From assembly GCA_016178595.1 (NCBI GenBank), contig JACOSY010000015.1:17068-81067 (forward strand): a stretch of 64,000 nt of DNA, in the 5' to 3' direction. Position numbers and translations under genes: made by a program. Under the pieces are notes generated by a model. The model made no database searches. It had not been told where the DNA came from and saw only the letters and a program-made list of their open reading frames with translations. The stretch's first letter is position 1; every line of letters starts with the position of its first letter. Source of the DNA: Ignavibacteria bacterium. Lineage in GTDB: Bacteria > Bacteroidota > Ignavibacteria > UBA10030 > SZUA-254. Shown piece after piece: positions 37,901-47,265 of this stretch.

Positions 37901-38476
37901 GTTGACGCGCGTCAGGTCGGCCTGAACGTCCTCGAGCTTGCGCATGGCGGCTTTGCGGCGATGTTTGTACTTGGTGACTCCGGCCGCCTCTTCGAAAAGC
38001 TTTCGCCGCTCGTCTGTCTTGTCGCTCAGGATGGATTCCACCATTTTTAACTCGATCACCGAGTAGGCATCGGAGCCCATACCGGTATCCATGAAAAGAT
38101 CCAGGATATCTTTAAGACGGCAAGGAACTTTATTGAGGAGGTACTCACTCTCACCGGAGCGAAATACGCGCCGGGTAATGGTTACTTCGGAGTATTCAGT
38201 GGGGAGAATACCTTTGGTGTTTTCGATTGTGAGGGAAACTTCAGCCAGTCCGAGCGGCTTGCGGTTTTTGGTGCCATTGAAGATAACGTCCTCCATCTTG
38301 TCGCTGCGGAGGGTGCTGTACCGCTGCTCACCGAGCGCCCAGCGTATGGCATCGACAATATTGGTCTTGCCACAGCCGTTCGGCCCAACGATCGCCGTAA
38401 CGCCGGAATCAAAATTAACGTTGATTCGCTGCGCGAACGACTTGAAGCCAATGATCTCTATCTTAGATAGATACAT
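34913..38476 (-). CDS. smc: Chromosome segregation protein SMC
   Basis: SMC is the core ATPase of condensin-like complexes that organise the chromosome. The N-terminal head has Walker A GPNGCGKTNIVDAIRWALGEQ. Two long coiled coils (about residues 170-500 and 660-1010) surround a hinge near 520-650 (ANIIVVEKVEDGYAAVEEL, GVRCISLGGQVATSTGILRGGS). The C-terminal head has LLSGGEKTLTAIALLFAIYL and FCILDEVDAPLDDSNIDRY. Length of 1187 residues is typical. It begins 6 nt after the GH2-like membrane protein. No scpA or scpB is seen in the window. Confidence 0.97.
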   Translation of the reverse strand: MYLSKIEIIGFKSFAQRINVNFDSGVTAIVGPNGCGKTNIVDAIRWALGEQRYSTLRSDKMEDVIFNGTKNRKPLGLAEVSLTIENTKGILPTEYSEVTITRRVFRSGESEYLLNKVPCRLKDILDLFMDTGMGSDAYSVIELKMVESILSDKTDERRKLFEEAAGVTKYKHRRKAAMRKLEDVQADLTRVNDIVKEIQKTVNSLERQAKKAEQYNDVSTRLKTLEIDLLEREYAYLHSRLKPLEEKFLLATSDKTKIDDELRLREDQIEEFRTGLNEIEAELADVQNGVSTSYEAIHRIEEKALVANERKSSLTFNIERYEKEKLDLTAQADHLLHENITLEEKREQLRRELAAAETEYTFAREAYTRTGAAVDAKRSEVQSLKDVILQVAHDTVQKRGEQERVKARIDNLKGRIDRSIEDTTLYEDDVKRNEDRIRQLTEHDRVLLRKFAEAEMQLIERENSKKTLKQELEHLQKKSLEVTHEIERRKSKIDFIRRMIESNEGFSEGAKYLLNHEGWKRKHIATVADVIEAQEKYRTAIEAALADAANIIVVEKVEDGYAAVEELKQQHKGKASFICLQWVPNVRRKGKKRANIPYVWAADVVQCEERYRTLINFLLDDVIIVDNLGVAREVFSELAGVRCISLGGQVATSTGILRGGSQDRDEGGLIGKKSQIAELEQEIAQLEQQHRAVTEQIAETANRHDSLEVKSYVDDVKAIEKEMTAAEMRIAQLEFEKKRANDAIERNQTEIHSLEHEIINLQKHHETLSGEHAALEERKAEQEVHAQHAARELEILEAQLEERTKALNELEIKVVTLQGDVRNTERDRERTEARMNDIAVTLERRNTEINRAQEEIVRLSAEVETHQHDLTAVRAEYDVFTETKKEIDRQYHARRNEIHQLELKVKDERRLHDDSVSTAHELEMKIAELTSNIEHLRQRAEAEFELALRLKTYPDDEWVDFAQLREEVKNLKERIRVLGAINFAAFDEFTTEGERLAFLTQQRDDLIDAEKTLLSTIEEINTTAQRMFMETFLKIRENFITIFKELFMEGDECDLRIEENVDPLEASIEIIAKPRGKRPTSIDLLSGGEKTLTAIALLFAIYLVKPSPFCILDEVDAPLDDSNIDRYTRILKKFSDNTQFIVVTHNKRTMEAASALYGVTMEEEGVSKIVTVRFNEEARIRSATVTN

Positions 38477-38482
38477 GCCCCC

Positions 38483-40999
38483 TCACGAAGGATGTCTCAT
38501 GGATTCCAGAATGTACTTCACGTATACCGACGTTGACTGTGTATAATCAAGATAACTATACAAGACCGCAGTCGCAACTATAATGATCACGAAACTCACG
38601 ACGTATACTTTTAGAGGGAAAACATCATAAATGATGGAAATGCCTTTCAGCAACCTGATGAGCACCCAGACGCTTATCAATCCAACAAAAACTGCCATCG
38701 GCACCATGTAGAACTCGGTTTCCATTGAAAGCCGGTACAAGATCATCGAGACCGGGATCAAGAGGATGTACGGCAGCATCGACCACATCGTGATGGAGAA
38801 GGCATGATAAAAATAGACGTGCGTCCGAACCATCATCGAACAGAGCCGCACGATAATGCTCAACACGATAAGTTTCAAGAAGATAATGCCGGAAACGACG
38901 AGGATGAACTCCACCGGATTCCAGATAAGCCGTACGAGCGATTCTTTCATGTTATCGGTGAAGATTTGGCTGAGCAAGTTATCGAGTACGAGATTGTTCC
39001 TATAGTGAGAAAGAATGCTCGACAGGAGAATCGCCCATGTCACTGACACGACGAGAGCAACAAAGAGTGAATGTGCATAGGTCAAGATTCGTTGGTCACG
39101 CACATCGGCAAAGAAATTATACGTCCGAAAAAGTGACCGATTGGCACAATCGCGAAAGCGGCGATTTCCATTATACATGAAGAAAAAGGAAATCAGAGCA
39201 GTAATTCCGGCGAGCACGTAGACCATCGGTGCATTCGACGAGTAATTGCCGACAGGAAGCGCCTGCACTTTCTCGCCATTGTACAACGAACGAACCACAT
39301 CAAATGCCACCCGTTTCTCACGATCGGTGGTTACAAGCCCCATCGCCTGCAGGTACGGATCATGCGAATGCGTCGTGAGTGCCGGCCGGTCGGTGCGCCA
39401 ATCGTTGAAAGACCAGAACACGCCGCCTGCAATCCTCGCATCTTTTATCGCATCATACAACGTCATTACAGTCCGCGCCTGTGATTCCATCGAGAGCGGA
39501 TCGCTATAACCGCTGTGATTGCCGGGCTCAACTTCCTTCCCATACCGCGCCACGATGATAGGCTTTTCCTGGAACTGAGCCTTCCAGTGTTTGAGTGACT
39601 CGCGGAAGTCCTTTGCATCGCCTTCGGCATAATTGATAGCAACAAGATCAACGTATTCGAAGCAGGGATTACTTGGCGAGTACGATGCAAAGTACACGGG
39701 CCGGCGATCAAGCGCCTTGGCGACGTTGCGCATATCGGTTACATACTCGCACGTCGCATTCGATTGTGCCTCGATACCGCCGCCGATTCCCCATGTGAGA
39801 ACGGAGGAGTGCTGCTTATCGCGGCTGACCATTTCTCTGATGTACGTGTTTGCAAGGTCCTGGTAGTAATCTATTGCAAGGATTTCGTCGGGAATCGACG
39901 TCAGTGGAATTTCCTCCATCACCAGAATGCCATACCGATCGCATAGATTGAGGAGGTACGGATGCGGAGGATATGGAAAGCGAATGAGATTCGCACCGAG
40001 TGTTTTGATGAGGGCGATGTCTTTCTCCATCGCCTCGTAGGTGAGTGCCGATCCGAACAGTGCATGGTCTTCGTGCCAGAGAATGCCTTTCAATGGAACA
40101 CGGCTGCCATTCACGAGCAACTGCCCGTTGTTCCACTGGAAGTCACGAAAACCAATATCAACGGCATGCTCATCTATAACGCTCAACTCTTTATTGACGG
40201 AATGGACAATCTGGCATTTGAATGTATAGAGGTCCGCAGTATCCGGTGACCATAATTTTGGCGATGCAACGATGAGTTCGGTACTGACGATCACCGATTT
40301 GTTTGACTGCCGTGGAAATGGAGCGACGCCGCTTTTCCCTGCCAGATCACCGGTCAGCTTGTTGTAGGCTTCTACCTGAAAGCCGAGGAACTCACCTTGA
40401 CCGGTTTTAATATCTGTACCCCGATCCATAATCTCGCCACGAACGGAAGCCCTGAGATTTTTCTTCTCCCTCAGTACGTCGTAGGTAACATCGACATTCT
40501 CGATGTACAGTTTGGGAGTTGCCAGAATGTAGATGTCACGGAAAATGCCGCCGTAGCTCTTCCATCCACCAACGGGTTGACGAGGCGGCAATGTTGTCTT
40601 CGGGGTGAGTTCGTTGTCGACAGCAACTTTGATCGAATTCTCGCTTCCAACCTGCAACGTGTTGGATGGAATCGGTACAATAAACGATGTGTATCCGCCC
40701 ATGTGCCTGCTGACGAAATTACCGTTGATCGCAATCTCACTCTGATAGTTGATCCCAAAAACAACGAGTGAAAACACATACTTGTCGAGCATCTCCGATT
40801 TGATCTCGAACGAGCGCATGAACGTGACTTTCCCCTTGAAGTCGTAGGAAGATGGAACGGTGACCGTATTCCACTCTTTGCCATTCATCGTATAGCGCCA
40901 CGTGCCTGCAAGGTCGAGCTTGGTTCTCGTGGGGCTATCCGGAAAGAGAGCGGCATCGGCGCCCGTGTGCGTCGGCTGGCCGTTCTCGTAGAACTTCAT
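38483..40999 (-). CDS. Membrane-anchored GH2-like protein lacking both catalytic glutamates
   Basis: Residues 25-570 have glycoside hydrolase family 2 architecture: a jelly-roll (LAGTWRYTMNGKEWNTVTVPSSYDFKG), an Ig-like domain (LWSPDTADLYTF), then a TIM barrel with LIKTLGANLIRFPYPPHPYLLNLCDRYGILVMEE. At the acid/base site, where GH2 has W-x-x-x-N-E, the sequence is WGIGGG (403-408). At the nucleophile site, where GH2 has EYG, it is ARYG (484-487). Both glutamates are therefore lost. Residues 590-820 hold about six membrane segments resembling a Yip1-like domain. The ATG at 40999 gives no signal peptide, but the frame is open to 41107 and that extension encodes one (ALILLLFCALLAFCLPTIG), without a usual start codon. 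It is 6 nt upstream of smc. Confidence 0.82.
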   Translation of the reverse strand: MKFYENGQPTHTGADAALFPDSPTRTKLDLAGTWRYTMNGKEWNTVTVPSSYDFKGKVTFMRSFEIKSEMLDKYVFSLVVFGINYQSEIAINGNFVSRHMGGYTSFIVPIPSNTLQVGSENSIKVAVDNELTPKTTLPPRQPVGGWKSYGGIFRDIYILATPKLYIENVDVTYDVLREKKNLRASVRGEIMDRGTDIKTGQGEFLGFQVEAYNKLTGDLAGKSGVAPFPRQSNKSVIVSTELIVASPKLWSPDTADLYTFKCQIVHSVNKELSVIDEHAVDIGFRDFQWNNGQLLVNGSRVPLKGILWHEDHALFGSALTYEAMEKDIALIKTLGANLIRFPYPPHPYLLNLCDRYGILVMEEIPLTSIPDEILAIDYYQDLANTYIREMVSRDKQHSSVLTWGIGGGIEAQSNATCEYVTDMRNVAKALDRRPVYFASYSPSNPCFEYVDLVAINYAEGDAKDFRESLKHWKAQFQEKPIIVARYGKEVEPGNHSGYSDPLSMESQARTVMTLYDAIKDARIAGGVFWSFNDWRTDRPALTTHSHDPYLQAMGLVTTDREKRVAFDVVRSLYNGEKVQALPVGNYSSNAPMVYVLAGITALISFFFMYNGNRRFRDCANRSLFRTYNFFADVRDQRILTYAHSLFVALVVSVTWAILLSSILSHYRNNLVLDNLLSQIFTDNMKESLVRLIWNPVEFILVVSGIIFLKLIVLSIIVRLCSMMVRTHVYFYHAFSITMWSMLPYILLIPVSMILYRLSMETEFYMVPMAVFVGLISVWVLIRLLKGISIIYDVFPLKVYVVSFVIIIVATAVLYSYLDYTQSTSVYVKYILESMRHPS

Positions 41000-41195
41000 T
41001 TCTGTTGTTGGTAGTAGCTGGCATTTCCCAATCGTCGGGAGGCAAAAGGCGAGAAGCGCACAGAAGAGTAAGAGAATGAGTGCGCGCGTGTAGTGGTTCG
41101 TTTTGATGTTAGCGGATCTACTACTTGTGAGTGATCACTTCCCTCACTGGCAACCAAAATGCCGAAAACATACTGCCGTGAGAATCATCGGCTCT

Positions 41196-41224
41196 AATAT
41201 AACAATAAAGGGAGGCGAAAGCAA
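41196..41224 (-). promoter_or_regulatory. Putative promoter upstream of the GH2-like gene and smc
   Basis: On the minus strand TATATT (41201-41196) lies 17 nt after a weak TTGCTT (41224-41219). Transcription from it would give a leader of about 80 nt before the putative ATC start at 41107 and would include AGTGATCACT, a perfect 10-bp palindrome at 41130-41139 that could bind a regulator. Nothing else is apparent between 41108 and 41348. Confidence 0.4.
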
Positions 41225-41348
41225 CGAAAATCATGCAATCTTGCAGGATTTCCTGAAGAAGAGAATGAGAGGGTCACAATCTGGCCTGCTATTGTAAGAC
41301 CGCGTATTGAACGGTACCAGAGGAAGGCACTGACTAAAAATTTGTATC

Positions 41349-42128
41349 TTACGCTCGAATAGCCATAGCCTCAACTCCCGCCTGTATGATCGCCATGAAA
41401 GCATCCGACTTAAGGCTTGCACCGCCGATCAGCCCGCCATCGATGTCAGACTCTGAGAGGAGCGATGCTGCATTCTGTGCGTTCATACTGCCTCCGTACT
41501 GAATGGGGAGACTCTCTGCCACCGACCACGAATACAATTGCCCAACAAGTTTCCGGATAAGCTTATGCACCAGATTCGCCTGATCGGGCGTCGCATTCTT
41601 TCCGGTTCCGATCGCCCACACAGGCTCGTAGGCGATCACAACCTTCTGAATATCCTCCAATGACAACTCGTGAAGAACGCCTTTCACTTGCGTCGTTATG
41701 ATGCGATCCGTCAAACCCGATTCTCTCTCCTCCAGCGTCTCGCCGATACAGACGATCGGTGTAAGACCGGATTTCAGAGCCTTCTTCACTTTCACGTTGA
41801 CGAGTTCATCGGTTTCTTTGAAGTACTGACGCCGCTCGGAGTGACCGAGGATGACGTAGTCGCAACCGACGGCAGTGAGCATGCGAGCCGAAATCTCCCC
41901 GGTGTACGCCCCATCATCGTGCTGCGACATGTTCTGTGCACCAAGCTTGATCGGTGAATCCTTCACAAGCTGCTTCGCAATCACGAGCGATGTGAATGGA
42001 GGGCAGATCGCAACATCCACTTCCTTTCGAAAATCTTTCATCCGCTCCTTTAGCTCGTTAATGAGCGCAGCGGTCTCGTGGATATCCTTGTTCATTTTCC
42101 AATTTCCTGCAATCAGTTTGCGGCGCAT
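41349..42128 (-). CDS. tpiA: Triosephosphate isomerase
   Basis: TpiA interconverts dihydroxyacetone phosphate and glyceraldehyde 3-phosphate. The start MRRKLIAGNWKMNKD holds the catalytic Asn and Lys; His is in ILGHSERRQYF, the catalytic Glu in VIAYEPVWAIGTGKNATP, and the phosphate loop in IQYGGSMN plus DGGLIGGASL. Length is 259 residues, slightly longer than average. It lies apart from gap and pgk at 62-64 kb. Confidence 0.97.
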   Translation of the reverse strand: MRRKLIAGNWKMNKDIHETAALINELKERMKDFRKEVDVAICPPFTSLVIAKQLVKDSPIKLGAQNMSQHDDGAYTGEISARMLTAVGCDYVILGHSERRQYFKETDELVNVKVKKALKSGLTPIVCIGETLEERESGLTDRIITTQVKGVLHELSLEDIQKVVIAYEPVWAIGTGKNATPDQANLVHKLIRKLVGQLYSWSVAESLPIQYGGSMNAQNAASLLSESDIDGGLIGGASLKSDAFMAIIQAGVEAMAIRA

Positions 42129-42184
42129 ACAAAGCCTGAGTTGGATGTTAGATGTGGGATAGGTGGCATTGGTAATTGACCTGA

Positions 42185-43690
42185 TTATCGAACTTCAGAC
42201 AACTTCTTTTTCAACATAGCATTGACAACGCCCGGATTCGCCTTGCCACCGGTTGCTTTCATGACCTGACCGACAAAGAAGCCCAGCACCTTTTCTTCGC
42301 CCGCACGGTACTTTTCAACCTGTGATTGGTTGCGGGAAAGCACGTCAACAACAATCTTTTCGATCGTGCCTTCGTCGGAGATTTGCGTCAGCCCTTTCCG
42401 TTCGACGATGCTCTTCGGGTCTTCGTTCGATTCCATCATTTCATCCCATAACTGCTTGGAAATTCTCGAGCTGATTGTTCCGTCAACGAGCAATTCAATC
42501 ATGCTTGCTAACCTCCCCGATGGTAACGAGAAGCTATCGATTGTTATTTTTCTTTTTCCCAATTCATTTAATACGGAAGCCATCACCCAGTTGGCAACCA
42601 ACTTGATTTTTCCCTTTTGCTTTGCTTGATCGCCACCTTTGCTGATTTGATTAACTTCTCTCTCAAAAAAGTCAGCAATACCTTTCTCCTCAGTCAATAC
42701 GTTAGCATCATACCAAGGAAGACCAAAGTCAGAGATAAAACGATCCCTACGTGTCGTTGGATGTTCGGTGAGATTTTTTCGAACATCTTCGATCCATGAT
42801 TGATCGACAAACACGGGCACGAGATCCGGCTCGGGGAAGTACCGGTAATCGTGCGCTGTTTCTTTACTTCTCATCGGATATGTGATACCTCGATCGGCAT
42901 CCCACAGAAGAGTCTCTTGGTCGATCGCACCCCGTTCTTCTAATACTCCAATTTGCCTATTGATTTCATACTCGAGAGCCTTCTCCACAAAGCGGAACGA
43001 GTTCAGGTTTTTCACTTCGGTCTTCGTTCCGAAGCTCGTTTCACCTTTCATGCGGACAGAGACGTTTGCATCGCAGCGCAAACTTCCTTCCTCCATGTTC
43101 CCATCGCATATTCCAAGATAGACCGCGATTTGGCGAATCTTTCGAAGATAGAGATATGCTTCGTGTGGAGATCGCAAGTCAGGCTCGCTGACAATTTCGA
43201 TCAATGGAATCCCACAACGATTAATATCTACAAGTGTCTCTTGATCGATGTCATGAATTGATTTTCCTGCATCCTCTTCCATGTGAATCCGGGTAATCCC
43301 GACCCTCTTGGTAACCTTCTTGAAAAACTCACCGGGCGCCGGATCATCGAGATCGATTTTTACATATCCGGCGGTACAGATAGGCTCTTCGTACTGTGAG
43401 ATCTGGTAACCTTTGGGGAGATCGGGATAGAAGTAATTCTTTCGGGCGAAAACTGAGCGGGGTGCAATCCGGCAGTACGTTGCAAGTCCCATACGGATGG
43501 CAAACTCCACCACATTCTTATTCAAAACCGGAAGCACGCCCGGCAACCCGAGGCAGATCGGGCAGACGTTCGTATTAGGATCGCTGCCGAACTTCGTCGT
43601 GCATCCGCAGAATGCTTTCGAGTCGGTGAGCAGTTGGGCATGGACTTCGAGACCGATGACAGCTTCGTATTGGGAATGACTCTCTTTCAT
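42185..43690 (-). CDS. gatB: Aspartyl/glutamyl-tRNA amidotransferase subunit B
   Basis: GatB is the kinase/ammonia-channel subunit of the GatCAB complex that makes Asn-tRNA or Gln-tRNA. The N-terminus is AVIGLEVHAQLLTDSKAFCGC, with zinc-type cysteines continuing in NVCPICLGLPGVLPVLN. The core has YFYPDLPKGYQISQYEEPIC and MEEDAGKSIH; the C-terminus ends with a YqeY-like tail (LLVDGTISSRISKQLWDEMM). Length of 501 residues is slightly long. gatA and gatC are not in the window. Confidence 0.97.
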   Translation of the reverse strand: MKESHSQYEAVIGLEVHAQLLTDSKAFCGCTTKFGSDPNTNVCPICLGLPGVLPVLNKNVVEFAIRMGLATYCRIAPRSVFARKNYFYPDLPKGYQISQYEEPICTAGYVKIDLDDPAPGEFFKKVTKRVGITRIHMEEDAGKSIHDIDQETLVDINRCGIPLIEIVSEPDLRSPHEAYLYLRKIRQIAVYLGICDGNMEEGSLRCDANVSVRMKGETSFGTKTEVKNLNSFRFVEKALEYEINRQIGVLEERGAIDQETLLWDADRGITYPMRSKETAHDYRYFPEPDLVPVFVDQSWIEDVRKNLTEHPTTRRDRFISDFGLPWYDANVLTEEKGIADFFEREVNQISKGGDQAKQKGKIKLVANWVMASVLNELGKRKITIDSFSLPSGRLASMIELLVDGTISSRISKQLWDEMMESNEDPKSIVERKGLTQISDEGTIEKIVVDVLSRNQSQVEKYRAGEEKVLGFFVGQVMKATGGKANPGVVNAMLKKKLSEVR

Positions 43691-43700
43691 GAACCGATCT

Positions 43701-44237
43701 TCATGCCATTCGTAACAACTGCGCGCGAATCTCCCTGATCTGCATCAAATGATTGATATCGTGTCCGGCAAGCAAATGCACCATACGCTCCACACTTTCC
43801 TTCCCGCGCTCCTCGTGGATGCCGTACCGCTGCCACTCTCTCGGCTTCAATGTTTTAAGAAGTACGAGGTGAGACGTGCGGAGTGCGGCAAAAAGCTCGA
43901 GTTTCTGCTTACAACCAGCCTTATCGTAATGGAGATTTTCCGCCCACAAATCCTGATCGTAGGCCTGGAAGGGCCGGCCGGGTTGTGCGATCGCCATTCG
44001 AATGCGAAATCCTGTCGCCCATTCGGCATCGCACAAGTGTGAGACCAGATATGAAATCGACCACCGACCTTTCGCCGGACGCGTGCGGAGATGCCTTTCA
44101 CTCAGACCGACAAGCATTTTCCGTAACTTGCGCGGCGTTGTCGAGTATATTTTGAGCGAATCCTGACCGATGACATTCGAAAGAATTCGCTTGCTATAAG
44201 GATTTTTGATGTGGGAAACGCGAGTAAGTTTTTTCAT
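43701..44237 (-). CDS. DinB-superfamily protein
   Basis: A 178-residue four-helix-bundle protein of the DinB/YfiT type. The three metal-binding histidines are suggested by LVSHLCDAEWATGFRIR and by HLLAGHDINHLMQIREIRAQL. Members are thiol-dependent transferases or hydrolases, but most have no known substrate. It lies 10 nt upstream of gatB on the same strand. The long basic N-terminus (KKLTRVSHIKNPYSKRIL) is unusual; a later start is possible. Confidence 0.75.
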   Translation of the reverse strand: MKKLTRVSHIKNPYSKRILSNVIGQDSLKIYSTTPRKLRKMLVGLSERHLRTRPAKGRWSISYLVSHLCDAEWATGFRIRMAIAQPGRPFQAYDQDLWAENLHYDKAGCKQKLELFAALRTSHLVLLKTLKPREWQRYGIHEERGKESVERMVHLLAGHDINHLMQIREIRAQLLRMA

Positions 44238-44290
44238 AGGAGATAGGAAAATGATTGTGTGTGTTTTATTATTCGATCATTATCTATTGG

Positions 44291-44315
44291 TCTCCTTTTC
44301 CAAGGGAAAGGGAGA
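44291..44315. repeat. Hairpin between sucC and the DinB-like gene
   Basis: An 11-bp stem TCTCCTTTTCC/GGAAAGGGAGA with one G-U type mismatch, 3-nt loop. On the minus strand it follows the sucC stop by about 12 nt, but there is no following U-tract, so its role as a terminator is weak. Confidence 0.45.
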
Positions 44316-44326
44316 AGAAAAAATTC

Positions 44327-45493
44327 TCACGCCGCTGTGATTGCCCGGGTCACTTTCTGCGCGGCGTCTTGCAATGTCGTGGCAACGGAGAAGTTCAATC
44401 CTGAATTCGCCAGGATGGAACGCGCCTCCTTCGCGTTTGTTCCTTCCAACCGAACGACCACCGGCACATTCACGTGAACGGTCTTCGCCGCCTCGACAAC
44501 GCCATTCGCTACGCGGTCGCACCGAACGATACCGCCGAAGATGTTGATGAGGATTGCCTTCACATTCGGATCGGAGAGAATAATCTTGAAGCCGTTGGAA
44601 ACCGTCGTCACATTCGCGCCGCCGCCGACGTCGAGGAAGTTGGCAGGCTCGCCGCCGGCAAGCTTGATGATGTCCATTGTTCCCATCGCAAGACCGGCTC
44701 CGTTCACCATGCAGCCGACGTTGCCATCGAGCTTGATATAATTGAGATTATGCTTCGAAGCTTCGATTTCGAGCGGCTCTTCTTCGTCAAGATCGCGCAT
44801 CGCAAGAATGTCCGCATGACGGAAGAGCGCATTATCATCAAAATTCATCTTGGCATCCAGTGCAAGGACCTGGCCATCTGTCGTGATGACAAGTGGATTG
44901 ATCTCCGCCAGCGATGCATCGGTTTCTTCGTATGCTCGATAAAGTGCGAGAAGGAATTTGACGGCATTTTTGAACGCATCGCCGCTCAAACCCAATCCGA
45001 ATGCGAGCTTGCGCGCCTGGAAATCCCTAAACCCAATCGTCGGGCTGATGTATTCCTTCAAAATTTTCCCGGGAGTTTCAGCGGCAACCTTCTCGATCTC
45101 GACTCCACCCTCTGTCGATGCCATGACGACATTTTGTGATCGTGCACGATCGAGCGTGATGCCGACATACAGTTCTTTCGCGATTGAAATTCCTTGCTCG
45201 ATGAGAAGTCGTTTAACGATTTTTCCTTCCGGCCCCGTTTGATGCGTTACGAGCCTCATGCCGAGAATCTGCGATGCAAACTGCCGGACTTCCTCCAAAC
45301 TTTTTGCAACTTTCACGCCGCCGCCTTTGCCGCGCCCGCCCGCGTGGATCTGCGCTTTCACAACCCACACGCTTCCACCAAGACTTTTCGCGACATTCAC
45401 TGCTTCATCGACAGAGAACGCAACGCCGCCTTGCGGCACGGGAACTCCGAACTTTTTGAGGATTTCTTTCCCCTGGTATTCATGGATTTTCAT
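44327..45493 (-). CDS. sucC: Succinyl-CoA ligase (ADP-forming) subunit beta
   Basis: SucC is the ATP-grasp subunit of succinyl-CoA synthetase in the TCA cycle. It begins [27 protein letters not shown] and has [82 protein letters not shown], and [37 protein letters not shown]. The start at 45493 is preferred over an open upstream extension because it matches the family's N-terminus. The length is then 388 residues. sucD is not in the window. Confidence 0.96.
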   Translation of the reverse strand: MKIHEYQGKEILKKFGVPVPQGGVAFSVDEAVNVAKSLGGSVWVVKAQIHAGGRGKGGGVKVAKSLEEVRQFASQILGMRLVTHQTGPEGKIVKRLLIEQGISIAKELYVGITLDRARSQNVVMASTEGGVEIEKVAAETPGKILKEYISPTIGFRDFQARKLAFGLGLSGDAFKNAVKFLLALYRAYEETDASLAEINPLVITTDGQVLALDAKMNFDDNALFRHADILAMRDLDEEEPLEIEASKHNLNYIKLDGNVGCMVNGAGLAMGTMDIIKLAGGEPANFLDVGGGANVTTVSNGFKIILSDPNVKAILINIFGGIVRCDRVANGVVEAAKTVHVNVPVVVRLEGTNAKEARSILANSGLNFSVATTLQDAAQKVTRAITAA

Positions 45494-45523
45494 TCTTGCT
45501 CCGTATGGTCTGGGGTAGTTCCA

Positions 45524-45585
45524 GTTTGAGGTTCCATGTTGGAGGAAAAATTCTTTACTCAATCCCCGAACCCCCAACCTCAAAC
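45524..45585. repeat. Inverted repeat between pruA and sucC
   Basis: GTTTGAGGTT (45524-45533) is repeated inverted as AACCTCAAAC (45576-45585). In the pruA-sucC transcript this would fold as a long-loop hairpin about 30 nt before the sucC start. It resembles other word-like noncoding repeats in the window. Confidence 0.5.
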
Positions 45586-45590
45586 CCGTT

Positions 45591-47153
45591 TTATCTTACC
45601 TTCGTCGCCACAGTTTTCGCTTGCAGGAAGAGCAAAAGGTAATCCTGTCCGCCTGCTTTCGAGTCGGTGCCGCTCATGTTGAAGCCGCCGAACGGATGCG
45701 CGCCAACCATCGCGCCCGTACACTTACGGTTGAGATACAAATTGCCGCAGAAAAATTCCGCCCTCGCCTTCGCCAGCTTCTTTTTATTCCTGGTAAAAAC
45801 CGCGCCGGTCAAACCGAACTCAGTGTTGTTCGCAATCTCCAGCGCATGATCGAAGTTCTTTGCCTTGATGACGGCGAGCACGGGGCCGAAGATCTCTTCC
45901 TGTGCAATCGTTGCCTTGGGCTTAACATCGGCAATGACTGTTGGATGTAAGAAGTATCCTTTTCCATCCCCAGCCACAAGCGCACCGCCTGTTACCAAGT
46001 GTCCGCCTTCGTTCAAACCTCTCTGGATGTATTGTTGTATCTTTTCGAATGACCGCTTATTGATAACCGGTCCCATGAAGTTGCTCAGCTGATGTGCATG
46101 CCCGACCGACATCGTCTCGACGCGTTTCTTGAGCAACCCGACAAACGTGTCGTAAATCTTTTCGTCGACGATGGCACGCGAACACGCCGAACATTTTTGT
46201 CCGCCGAATCCAAACGCCGAAACCGCAACGCCTGCTGCGGCTTCATCGATGTTCGTCTCGCGATCGACGATGATGGAATCCTTCCCGCCCATCTCGGCAA
46301 TGACACGCTTGAGCCACCGCTGGCCCGGATGAACCTTGGCGGCTTCTTCGTAAATATGAATGCCCACTTCTTTCGAGCCGGTGAACGCAATCCACCGGGT
46401 GCGTGGATGTGTGACAAGTGTTTCGCCGACCGTACCACCCGGACCTGTAAGAAAATTTATGACGCCGGGAGGAAGTCCAGCCTCCTTCATGATCTCCATG
46501 AACTTGTACCCGTTCAACGGCGAGTCGCTGGAGGGCTTAAGGACGACGGTATTCCCCGCGACAACCGCGGCTGCCGTCATGCCGGTAAGAATAGCAAGAG
46601 GAAAATTCCACGGCGGCACGACAACGCCGGCACCAAGCGGTATGTACATCATCTCGTCTTTCTCGCCCGGTAACTGCACTGGCAGTTTCACGCTCGCATA
46701 GCGCAGCATCTCTCTGCCGTAGAATTCACAGAAGTCGATAGCCTCGGCGACATCTGCATCGGCTTCGGGCCACGTCTTCCCGACCTCAAACATCTGGACG
46801 GCATTGAGATGGAAACGCCGCTTTCGCATGATCGCTGCCGCTTTGAAGAGCACAGCCGCTCGTTTTTCTGCAGGAACTTTACTCCACGTTTTAAATGCAT
46901 CCCACGCAACACCGAGAGCACGTACGGCATCGTCCGTTGTTCCCTGCTGGAAGATTCCTACGATTTGCTGCGGGTCGGATGGATTGATCGAGTTGAGTTT
47001 TCCCTTGCGATAAATTTTCCTGCCACCGATAATGTTCGGATACTCTTTGCCAAGCTGCGCTTCGAGTTTCTTGATCTCGATTTCCTGTTTCTTCCTGTTG
47101 GCAGGCTTCGACCAATCGGTGTATGGCTCGTTCTTAAATTTGGGGACTTTCAT
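45591..47153 (-). CDS. pruA: L-glutamate gamma-semialdehyde dehydrogenase (1-pyrroline-5-carboxylate dehydrogenase)
   Basis: This aldehyde dehydrogenase oxidises glutamate semialdehyde to glutamate in proline degradation. The NAD fold has [36 protein letters not shown], the catalytic Glu is in [14 protein letters not shown], and the catalytic Cys in [17 protein letters not shown]. The C-terminal motif is [17 protein letters not shown]. The length of 520 residues and the N-terminal extension ([13 protein letters not shown]) match the RocA/PruA type. No proline dehydrogenase is in the window. Confidence 0.93.
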   Translation of the reverse strand: MKVPKFKNEPYTDWSKPANRKKQEIEIKKLEAQLGKEYPNIIGGRKIYRKGKLNSINPSDPQQIVGIFQQGTTDDAVRALGVAWDAFKTWSKVPAEKRAAVLFKAAAIMRKRRFHLNAVQMFEVGKTWPEADADVAEAIDFCEFYGREMLRYASVKLPVQLPGEKDEMMYIPLGAGVVVPPWNFPLAILTGMTAAAVVAGNTVVLKPSSDSPLNGYKFMEIMKEAGLPPGVINFLTGPGGTVGETLVTHPRTRWIAFTGSKEVGIHIYEEAAKVHPGQRWLKRVIAEMGGKDSIIVDRETNIDEAAAGVAVSAFGFGGQKCSACSRAIVDEKIYDTFVGLLKKRVETMSVGHAHQLSNFMGPVINKRSFEKIQQYIQRGLNEGGHLVTGGALVAGDGKGYFLHPTVIADVKPKATIAQEEIFGPVLAVIKAKNFDHALEIANNTEFGLTGAVFTRNKKKLAKARAEFFCGNLYLNRKCTGAMVGAHPFGGFNMSGTDSKAGGQDYLLLFLQAKTVATKVR

Positions 47154-47265
47154 AGCATTTTCTGTAGTGTCATGGTGTAAGAAATTTCAATGATGGAGGA
47201 GAAAAATCGGTGATGCGAGTGTTAATGTGCCAAATTTTCGGGAGGTTTGCAAATCACATGCTGCA

